Of a DNA stretch of 6,163 nt, positions 1 to 5,517 are shown one piece after another. Each line of letters starts with the position of its first letter. The stretch's first letter is position 1. Under the pieces are notes generated by a model. That model was not told the DNA's origin. It did no database searches and saw nothing but the letters and a program-made list of their open reading frames with translations. This DNA comes from Actinomycetota bacterium (lineage in GTDB: Bacteria; Actinomycetota; Actinomycetes; Nanopelagicales; Nanopelagicaceae). The position numbers were made by a program, and so were the translations under genes. The stretch lies in the NCBI GenBank assembly GCA_947457445.1, contig CANGVO010000063.1, positions 1 to 6,163 of the forward strand, written 5' to 3'.

Positions 1-252
1 CAGATTTTCTTCAGCGCTCTTTAACAATGTTTCCGCTGTGGTTTTGGACACCGTACCGACCAACGGTCCGTACTTCTTTGAGAAAATCATGTGAGCTATT
101 TGGCCAATCGATTCAGCAAGTTCGGTTCTCGCCTCGTCAAGGGTCGGTTCAGGTCGCGCACTGATGGATGAGAAGTTAAGAACAATTGGCCGCTCGGATT
201 TCATCCGTGCAATTGCTCCCTTGACCGCGGTATCTGAATTTTCGGTACTCAT
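1..252 (-). CDS. Hypothetical protein, N-terminal 84 residues (runs off the left edge)
   Basis: Reading leftward from an ATG at 252-250, the minus strand stays open for 84 codons to the window edge. The predicted protein begins MSTENSDTAVKGAIARMKSE. It is soluble-looking, with no signal peptide or membrane segment; an Ala/Glu/Lys-rich stretch after about residue 38 looks helical. I do not recognise the family and assign no function. Two other ATGs lie just upstream on this strand but are out of frame, so this ATG is the best start. There is no clear Shine-Dalgarno sequence. The gene diverges from the metalloprotease gene, with 35 bp between the starts. A plus-strand reading frame crosses this segment (164-451), but its product is Ser/Arg-rich and it overlaps the much better supported gene at 288, so the minus frame is preferred. 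The rest of the gene is needed to identify it. Confidence 0.62.
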   Translation of the reverse strand, partial: MSTENSDTAVKGAIARMKSERPIVLNFSSISARPEPTLDEARTELAESIGQIAHMIFSKKYGPLVGTVSKTTAETLLKSAEENL

Positions 253-258
253 GGATAC

Positions 259-264
259 ATTCTC
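259..264 (-). promoter_or_regulatory. Candidate extended -10 box for the leftward hypothetical gene
   Basis: On the minus strand the hexamer GAGAAT matches TATAAT at four of six positions. It is directly preceded by TGC, a TGn extended -10 motif, and occupies -12 to -7 relative to the ATG at 252. Transcription would then start at or very near the A of the start codon, giving a leaderless message, which fits the lack of a Shine-Dalgarno sequence. This is inferred from sequence only. Confidence 0.33.
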
Positions 265-273
265 GCATCCTGA

Positions 274-279
274 TAGCGT
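274..279 (+). promoter_or_regulatory. Candidate -10 box (TAGCGT) for the metalloprotease gene
   Basis: TAGCGT fits the actinobacterial TANNNT -10 pattern and ends 8 bases before the ATG at 288, so the transcript could begin at the start codon. The only Shine-Dalgarno-like bases are a short TAGG four bases before the ATG, which is weak and close. No convincing -35 element is visible. The gap of 253-287 must hold the control elements of both divergent genes. Confidence 0.35.
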
Positions 280-287
280 TAGGCGCT

Positions 288-2669
288 ATGGCAGAGAAAA
301 AATCTCGATATCACGCGCGCAACATCGCGGTTTCGACTCTCTTTGCCAGTTTGCTCCTTGGCTTCCTAAATCCGATATCAGCAGACGCCGTAGTTCTAGT
401 CCGTCCAGCAACTCAATGGGGACATGTATACGCCGGTCCTGCTACTACTGACACGCAGCAAAGAAAACCTAAGGTTGCAAACCTTGAAAAGAAATCTAAA
501 TTTATTGTTAAGTACAACGGATTTCCTGAGTGGACCAAGATTCAAGTCCAAGCTGCTGTAGATGTGTGGGCGGCAAACTTCGAATCTAAAGTTCCAATTT
601 CTATCGAAGCCACTTGGGAGAGATCGAGATCGTTCAGCATTCTCGGAAGTGCGCGTCCAGGTAACTACTTTGCTAATTTTTCTGGCGCCCCTGATTCCAC
701 TCTCTGGTATCCATCAGCACTTGCAAATGCGCTAGCGGGTAAAGATTTAGATGGAAATAAACCAGAAATGATAATTACAGTTAACTCCCTTGCAAATTGG
801 TATCGCGGCACTGGCGTTGGACCAAGTAAAACTGAATACGATCTGCAATCGGTTATGGTGCACGAAATGGCACATGGGTTAGGTTTTCTAGCATCGGATA
901 GTTACGACGAATTCTTCGGTTATGGCTCAATAGATCAACCAACTCCTTATGATGCGTACGTTCAAACTGGAGATGGCCGACGTTTATCGGATCTTCCTTC
1001 CCCATCACTTGAACTCGGTGAAGCGCTAACTTCAAAATTGGTTTGGTCAGGCGTTCAGGGAATCGCTGCAAATGGTGGAGTTCCACCTGTTCTCTACACA
1101 CCAAAGGTTTATCAAGATTCTTCATCAATTAGCCATTTAGATGAGGCAACCTTTACCGCTGCTGGCCCTGATTCGGTAATGACTCCCGAGCTCGATGCCG
1201 GGCAAATCTTTCACGAACCTGGACCACTGCTTTTAGCAATGATGCGCGATCTGCGAGTTAAACCACCAACCGGAATAGCTGTCGATGCTCCTCAATTGGT
1301 TCGAAATGCTCAAGCGCTCATTTCAGATGCGGGTGCAATTGTTAAATTTGATCCACCTGCCAACGCAAGAGCCGCTCAAATCACTACCTATACAGTTAAA
1401 AATGTAAAGACTGGCGCTGAAAAGAGCTTTGCTTCAAGTCCTGCAATTTTAACTGGGCTAAAAAATGGCACAAGCTATACATTTACCATCACCGCAACTA
1501 ACTCTTTGGGCACGTCAGATCCAGTAACAACTAATGCGATCACTCCTCAGGCTGCTTGGAAAAAGACAGTTATTGATCCGCTTGCAGATGCCCAGAATTT
1601 AACTTCAGTCATATTTAATTCCAATCCTGCAATTATTTATCAGGATGGAAAGAATAAATCTTTAAAGCTTGCTCTTTGGAGTGGAAAAATTTGGAACAAG
1701 TTAACTGTCGATGGCAGAGGAGGCTCCGCGGGACGTACCCGAAATGCCATCGCTGGAGAAGTTTCGGCTTGTGTAAGTGGCTTTGGAAAAACTCAAACCT
1801 TGCACATTTTCTATGCTGACTCAGTTGATCAAGATCTTCGCTATGCAACTTATGATGGAAAAATTTTCAAATATGAAGTTGTAGATGGCAATGGAACAGA
1901 AGTCAATAATTATGAGGATCCAATTCGTACTCGAACTGCAAGTGATGTCAGCGTTTCAAGTGCATGTTCGGCAAGCTCGACTGGGGTGCAAGTCTTTTAT
2001 CGTGATGAATCACAGGGAATTCTCCTTGGTGCAGTTCGCGTGAAAGGCGCAGCGGATTGGAAATATGAGCTGGTCGATGGGGATCGCAAAACTGATGACC
2101 GTACGACTGGTGATGTGGCTTTTCACTTAGATGCACTCTTTGATGGAAAAGAAACCATCTTGATTTATGACTCTGTTCTTTCGCGTAATCAGCGCCAAGA
2201 ACCTACATCTGGCGCCATTCGGATCGCACAACGATCTGGTTTTGGAGCAGCATCGTGGAAATATAAAACCCTTGATGCATCTGGAGGTCCAATCGCCGGT
2301 GTCGGATATGACGTGGCACTGCAAAAAGGCGCTCGTGGGATTTTAGCTATTTGGCTAACTTCATCAACTCTTAGCCTTCCAAACGCAGATCAAATTCGCT
2401 GGACATATCTTTCTTCACCGACAGATTTCAAAACTTTAGCTACGGCTGGATATGGAACGCCAAGTAAATTCCTAAGTAGCGATGGTTCGAACACTACATT
2501 TAACTGTCAAGGGCGCCTCTGCGCTATTGATATTTCAAAAGAATCAATCACGGTAGTTACAAGAGAAATTAGTACAGACGGTTTTGATTCTGCTTGGATC
2601 GTTCTTGATAAACGTCGCGTATTGGTTTCTGGCGTTGGTAATCAGTTGGTTTTACTTCGCGCGCAGTGA
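288..2669 (+). CDS. Secreted zinc metalloprotease (leishmanolysin-like metzincin) with FN3 domain and C-terminal propeller-like repeats
   Basis: Predicted 793-residue exported peptidase. Residues 1-34 form a Sec signal peptide: basic n-region, hydrophobic core at 13-27, probable cleavage after SADA (31-34). The catalytic domain spans about 70-325. HEMAHGLGF (192-200) gives two zinc ligands (H192, H196) and the catalytic E193. The classical third-His position of HExxHxxGxxH is A202, so the third ligand is probably H283 in SSISHLDEATF, followed by a Met-turn-like SVMTP with M298; this His-then-Met spacing resembles peptidase family M8 (leishmanolysin). Residues 326-420 are an FN3 domain, with the typical LTGLKNGTSYTFTITATN segment. 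Residues 424-712 hold five imperfect repeats of the type 'IYxD...W-x-Y-x-x-V-D-G' (W469, F527, W591, W657, W705), probably beta-propeller blades. C740 and C745 could form a disulfide. No sorting signal or C-terminal membrane anchor is seen, so it is probably released. No other in-frame start is available just upstream. Substrate unknown. Confidence 0.9.
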   Translation: MAEKKSRYHARNIAVSTLFASLLLGFLNPISADAVVLVRPATQWGHVYAGPATTDTQQRKPKVANLEKKSKFIVKYNGFPEWTKIQVQAAVDVWAANFESKVPISIEATWERSRSFSILGSARPGNYFANFSGAPDSTLWYPSALANALAGKDLDGNKPEMIITVNSLANWYRGTGVGPSKTEYDLQSVMVHEMAHGLGFLASDSYDEFFGYGSIDQPTPYDAYVQTGDGRRLSDLPSPSLELGEALTSKLVWSGVQGIAANGGVPPVLYTPKVYQDSSSISHLDEATFTAAGPDSVMTPELDAGQIFHEPGPLLLAMMRDLRVKPPTGIAVDAPQLVRNAQALISDAGAIVKFDPPANARAAQITTYTVKNVKTGAEKSFASSPAILTGLKNGTSYTFTITATNSLGTSDPVTTNAITPQAAWKKTVIDPLADAQNLTSVIFNSNPAIIYQDGKNKSLKLALWSGKIWNKLTVDGRGGSAGRTRNAIAGEVSACVSGFGKTQTLHIFYADSVDQDLRYATYDGKIFKYEVVDGNGTEVNNYEDPIRTRTASDVSVSSACSASSTGVQVFYRDESQGILLGAVRVKGAADWKYELVDGDRKTDDRTTGDVAFHLDALFDGKETILIYDSVLSRNQRQEPTSGAIRIAQRSGFGAASWKYKTLDASGGPIAGVGYDVALQKGARGILAIWLTSSTLSLPNADQIRWTYLSSPTDFKTLATAGYGTPSKFLSSDGSNTTFNCQGRLCAIDISKESITVVTREISTDGFDSAWIVLDKRRVLVSGVGNQLVLLRAQ

Positions 2670-2670
2670 T

Positions 2671-3867
2671 CTAAATACTAGGTATCTTTAATATCTTTCC
2701 ACCTGAAGTTAATATCACTAGACCCGTAGCACTTGAATAAGTAAATACAACAGGTGAGATCAAGTCTGCTGAAGTGAAAGCCGAAATTAGCAATCCTTTA
2801 CTATCAAATTGCAGTACAACCGATTGACCTTTAATAAGTTTTAGACCCGTTACACCTTTCAGAGCAGATGTGGGTTCTAGTACTGCGTAAACCGAAGCAT
2901 TAGGTCCACTAGCAGCGAGTGTTGCGCCAGTTGAAGCTATACGAGTTGTCCAAGTTGGTTTAAATGAAGAATTAAACTTAGTCAGTGCACTCTCTATCGT
3001 GCTTCCACTTCTCACAGATCCAGTTACGAAAAGTGAACTAGTTGCGCTTTGCCAATTACGAATAGCTTTTGGCGCCGAACTACGAACCACGCTGGAAATA
3101 GTGCCGGTTTTCGCAACCTTAATTAGGATTCCATCTACTCGCCCAACTAACTTGGTTCCGCCAAGATTTTCGCTGCTAGCTCCAAAAAGATAAGTTGTCC
3201 CATCTGGGCTGCGGGCAATTGAGTTTAATTTTGTTTTTAATGTTCCTATCTTTAAATCGCTAGAGAATTTTCCTGCGGTGAATGTCGTCAAGAATTGACC
3301 ATTTTCATTTGAGGCAATGAGTGAGATTCCAGTTGCGCTCACCGAAATTGCATCCACTAAAGCAACATTCGGGGTTGAACTTTGATTCACTAACTCGCCA
3401 TATGAATTGATCTGCCAAATTGTTAAATTATTCATATCAGCGCGCACCGGTTTAGGATTTTCGACTTCAACGCCATCCGGATTGAGTGCTCCCAAATCAG
3501 CCGTTGCTGATTCAGGCAGTGCTGCCACGGCGCTGTTGCCCGCTAGCCAAAGTGTTCCTTCGGCATCAACGGCCGAGGCTGTAGCAACTTCATCTAAGCC
3601 AGAATCAATGGTTTTGGACCATAGTTCAGTGCCCGCAAAATCAAAAGCGCGAACTTTAATGTCTGCTGTTAGGCCAAATAGATTTTCATAAGTAAGAATC
3701 GCTTTTTTTGAGACGTTTAATCCTTCCGCTTTCACATCTTGCATCAATGGGACGAGCGATTTAGCCGAAATATTTTTTGGGGCGGCATGGGCATCGGTAA
3801 GCGTCGCCATCATTGCGATAGCAAGAAGAATTACAAATTTATTATGCGAGTTCTTGCGAGCGATCAC
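2671..3867 (-). CDS. Exported beta-propeller-like repeat protein of unknown function
   Basis: Predicted 398-residue protein starting at GTG (3867-3865). No other in-frame start occurs before the end of the signal sequence, and a GAAGG ribosome binding site lies 6 bases upstream. Residues 1-28 are a Sec signal peptide with basic residues at 4-10, a hydrophobic core at 11-23 and likely cleavage after AHA (26-28); there is no lipobox cysteine, and the protein contains no cysteine at all. The remainder holds about six degenerate repeats of roughly 35-50 residues resembling SBBP/NHL-type propeller blades ('D-x-x-G-x-x-x-W...A-x-D-x-x-G-x-x-x-x-x-G'). The clearest units are near 73-111, 148-186, 213-230, 247-284, 295-330 and 350-390. 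No catalytic motif is visible, so binding or a structural role is more likely than enzymatic activity; this is inference. It follows proC with a 26-base overlap, implying co-transcription, and ends one base from the metalloprotease gene. Confidence 0.8.
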   Translation of the reverse strand: MIARKNSHNKFVILLAIAMMATLTDAHAAPKNISAKSLVPLMQDVKAEGLNVSKKAILTYENLFGLTADIKVRAFDFAGTELWSKTIDSGLDEVATASAVDAEGTLWLAGNSAVAALPESATADLGALNPDGVEVENPKPVRADMNNLTIWQINSYGELVNQSSTPNVALVDAISVSATGISLIASNENGQFLTTFTAGKFSSDLKIGTLKTKLNSIARSPDGTTYLFGASSENLGGTKLVGRVDGILIKVAKTGTISSVVRSSAPKAIRNWQSATSSLFVTGSVRSGSTIESALTKFNSSFKPTWTTRIASTGATLAASGPNASVYAVLEPTSALKGVTGLKLIKGQSVVLQFDSKGLLISAFTSADLISPVVFTYSSATGLVILTSGGKILKIPSI

Positions 3868-4651
3868 GAGCTGCCTTCATTGCTTTTGCGACAATACCGG
3901 AAATATCTGAGTCGTTAAATGAATTAAGCGCAGCAAACGTCGTTCCGTTTGGGCTGGTTACCTTTTCCCGAAGTGTTGTGGGTGAATCACCAGATTGATC
4001 AAGAAGCTTTGCTGCTCCTATAATTGTTTGGATGGTAAGCGTTGTGGCATCGGAATGAGATAGCCCAAGTGAAACCCCGCCATCAATCATCGCTTCAACA
4101 AACCTAAAGAAATACGCGGGACCTGATCCGCTAGTTGCAGTAACGGCATCTTGTAAATCTTCATCTACTTCGATCACCTTGCCGACGGCTCCCAAGAATC
4201 CAAGTGTGAAGTTGCGTTGTTCCTCAGTAACCAAACCACAACAGGAAATTGCGGACATTCCCGCGCCGACCAAGGTTGGTGTATTTGGCATAACTCGAAT
4301 AACCGGGTTAGCACTGGTTCCAATTTGATCAGCTATATCCCTGATCTGCTTTCCTGCTACAAAAGAGATGACTAAAACGCCTTTGTGAATGGAGGTTTTA
4401 ATCTCAGCTAAAACTGTCGCCATGTCTTGCGGCTTAACAACCAAGAGGATCAGATCGGCTTTTGCAACATTTTCCATCAATTCCACATTGGATACTTTGT
4501 ATTTCACTTCTAATTCTGCAGCACGTTCGGCGCGCTTTTCAGAAATTGTGATTGCAGATGGGGAAATCCCATAAGTGATCAGGGCAGATATCAAGGCTTC
4601 GCCCATAACCCCTGCGCCGATGACTGCTATCTGTTTTTCTGAATTAGCCAT
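3842..4651 (-). CDS. proC: Pyrroline-5-carboxylate reductase
   Basis: Catalyses the last step of proline synthesis, reducing 1-pyrroline-5-carboxylate to L-proline with NAD(P)H in the cytoplasm. The 269-residue length is normal for the family. The N-terminal Rossmann fold begins with IAVIGAGVMGEAL (8-20), the dinucleotide-binding glycine loop. VVKPQD (71-76) and VIRVMPNTP (117-125) are the usual conserved core motifs. The dimerisation domain starts at TATSGSGPAYFF (171-182), and LREKVTSPNGTTFAAL (227-242) matches the P5CR signature. The ATG at 4651 is the only good start; nearby upstream codons in frame are not initiators. It has no Shine-Dalgarno sequence but has a correctly placed -10 box, so it is probably translated from a leaderless transcript. 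It overlaps the downstream exported-protein gene by 26 bases and diverges from the cysteine-rich gene. Nothing essential looks missing. Confidence 0.97.
   Translation of the reverse strand: MANSEKQIAVIGAGVMGEALISALITYGISPSAITISEKRAERAAELEVKYKVSNVELMENVAKADLILLVVKPQDMATVLAEIKTSIHKGVLVISFVAGKQIRDIADQIGTSANPVIRVMPNTPTLVGAGMSAISCCGLVTEEQRNFTLGFLGAVGKVIEVDEDLQDAVTATSGSGPAYFFRFVEAMIDGGVSLGLSHSDATTLTIQTIIGAAKLLDQSGDSPTTLREKVTSPNGTTFAALNSFNDSDISGIVAKAMKAARDRSQELA
3874..3878 (-). promoter_or_regulatory. Ribosome binding site (GAAGG) for the propeller gene, inside proC
   Basis: On the minus strand GAAGG lies 6 bases before the GTG at 3867, within the last codons of proC. It is the one clear Shine-Dalgarno sequence in the window and fixes the otherwise uncertain GTG start. 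It fits an internal gene of an operon, which cannot be leaderless, and supports translation of the second cistron from a shared message. Confidence 0.6.
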
Positions 4652-4657
4652 AGTGAA

Positions 4658-4663
4658 AGAGTA
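4658..4663 (-). promoter_or_regulatory. Candidate -10 box (TACTCT) for proC
   Basis: On the minus strand TACTCT fits TANNNT and occupies exactly -12 to -7 relative to the proC ATG, so transcription could start at the A of the start codon. A -35-like CTGACA (five of six to TTGACA) is present at 4683-4688 on the same strand, but with a long 19-base spacer; it lies inside the first codons of the divergent gene. No Shine-Dalgarno sequence competes with this interpretation. Confidence 0.45.
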
Positions 4664-4667
4664 CGCG

Positions 4668-4673
4668 TAGGCT
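4668..4673 (+). promoter_or_regulatory. Candidate -10 box (TAGGCT) for the cysteine-rich gene
   Basis: TAGGCT fits TANNNT and ends 8 bases before the ATG at 4682, consistent with a leaderless transcript. Only four bases (CGCG) separate it from the opposing proC -10 box, and together they contain the perfect 8-base palindrome TACGCGTA at 4662-4669. A weak -35 candidate (TTAGCC, 4644-4649) has an 18-base spacer. No Shine-Dalgarno sequence precedes the start codon. Confidence 0.38.
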
Positions 4674-4681
4674 CTGCAACT

Positions 4682-5491
4682 ATGTCAGAAATTAAGCCAG
4701 GTTTTGCGCGCGATTGGGTTGAATTTACCGACCCGAATGATCCCGAAGAAATCTTTAAATGTGATCTGACTTGGCTAACCTCGTATTGGACTTGTATTTA
4801 CGGCGATGGTTGCAAAGGTGTCTTTGAGAATCGCCCTAACGCCGGATGCTGTACCGAAGGTGCAATGTATTCCGATGAAGATGACGAAGAACGTGTGCGC
4901 AAAGCGGCGGCAGATTTAACTCCAGAAATGTGGCAATTTTTTGAACAAGCCCGACCAAAGAAACCAAATGGTCAACTGCGAATTTCAGATCTTGATGAAG
5001 ACAAGGAACGCAAGACGCGCACTATTGATGATGGATGTATCTTCTTAAATCGTAAAGGTTATGAGGCTCCAGGCTTCAATGGATCTTTTGGATGTGTACT
5101 TCACCACTTGGCGCAGAAAGAAAACCGTCACTTTGTTGATACGAAACCAGATGTATGTTGGCAGCTCCCGCTACGTCGCAGTTTTGAAACGCGAGAAGTT
5201 GGCGAGCGCGAATATTCAATTACGGTGATTGGTGAGTACGAACGTCTTGCATGGGGCGATGGCGGCGATGATTTTGATTGGTATTGCACTAGCAACACTG
5301 ATGCGCACGTCGGTAGCGAACCGGTTTACATTTCTAATCGCACCGAACTCCAGGCTTTGATGGGTGAGGCCGCCTATGCGGTACTTGCCGAGCACTGCGA
5401 TAAGCGCGTAAAAGGAATTAATGACGCGAAAGCTCGCTCACTTCCACTCTTTGTTATCCAACACCCAGCAACTATCGCCGCTGGGAAGTAG
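4682..5491 (+). CDS. Cysteine-rich conserved-looking protein of unknown function (possible metal-binding, YkgJ/DUF3109-like)
   Basis: Predicted 269-residue acidic cytoplasmic protein with no signal peptide or membrane segment. It has ten cysteines: C27, C38, C44, C56, C57, C119, C138, C159, C202 and C239. Several sit in compact motifs: a CxxxxxC plus CC cluster (38-57), GC at 118-119 followed by FGCVLHHLA (136-144), and CW (159-160). Histidines H141, H142, H150 and H208 are nearby. This pattern suggests metal coordination, and the arrangement recalls the YkgJ-type / DUF3109 putative zinc- or iron-chelating proteins, but I recognise the resemblance only by eye and give no symbol. An acidic stretch lies at 64-70 (SDEDDEE). 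The ATG at 4682 follows a TANNNT box and lacks a Shine-Dalgarno sequence. radA begins 26 bases downstream on the same strand, with its own candidate -10 box. Function is unassigned. Confidence 0.88.
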   Translation: MSEIKPGFARDWVEFTDPNDPEEIFKCDLTWLTSYWTCIYGDGCKGVFENRPNAGCCTEGAMYSDEDDEERVRKAAADLTPEMWQFFEQARPKKPNGQLRISDLDEDKERKTRTIDDGCIFLNRKGYEAPGFNGSFGCVLHHLAQKENRHFVDTKPDVCWQLPLRRSFETREVGEREYSITVIGEYERLAWGDGGDDFDWYCTSNTDAHVGSEPVYISNRTELQALMGEAAYAVLAEHCDKRVKGINDAKARSLPLFVIQHPATIAAGK

Positions 5492-5505
5492 TCATCCCTA
5501 CGCTC

Positions 5506-5511
5506 TAGAGT
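5506..5511 (+). promoter_or_regulatory. Candidate -10 box (TAGAGT) for radA
   Basis: TAGAGT fits TANNNT and occupies -12 to -7 relative to the radA ATG, the same position as the proC box. The bases before the ATG (TTGGCCC) are not a Shine-Dalgarno sequence, so a leaderless radA transcript is plausible. No good -35 element is visible. Read-through from the upstream gene is also possible. Confidence 0.42.
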
Positions 5512-5517
5512 TGGCCC

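Noticed and set aside
164..451. Plus-strand reading frame of 95 codons across the first divergent gap
   Set aside because: It overlaps the signal-peptide region of the well-supported protease gene and the minus-strand partial gene, and its Ser/Arg-rich product has no recognisable features.
853..2324. Four minus-strand reading frames of 62-91 codons inside the protease gene
   Set aside because: They are antisense to conserved domains (HExxH, FN3, repeats), have unusual His/Arg-rich composition and show no plausible start signals.
2674..2685. Small inverted repeat ATAC-TAG-GTAT just past the convergent stop codons, as a terminator
   Set aside because: The stem is only four mostly A/T pairs with no following T-run on either strand, too weak for an intrinsic terminator.
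2999..3691. Two plus-strand reading frames opposite the propeller gene
   Set aside because: Their Ser/Ala/Pro-rich products mirror the third-codon pattern of the minus-strand gene, which has a signal peptide, a ribosome binding site and repeat structure.
4389..4574. Plus-strand reading frame opposite proC
   Set aside because: It is antisense to the conserved Rossmann domain of ProC and has no features of its own.
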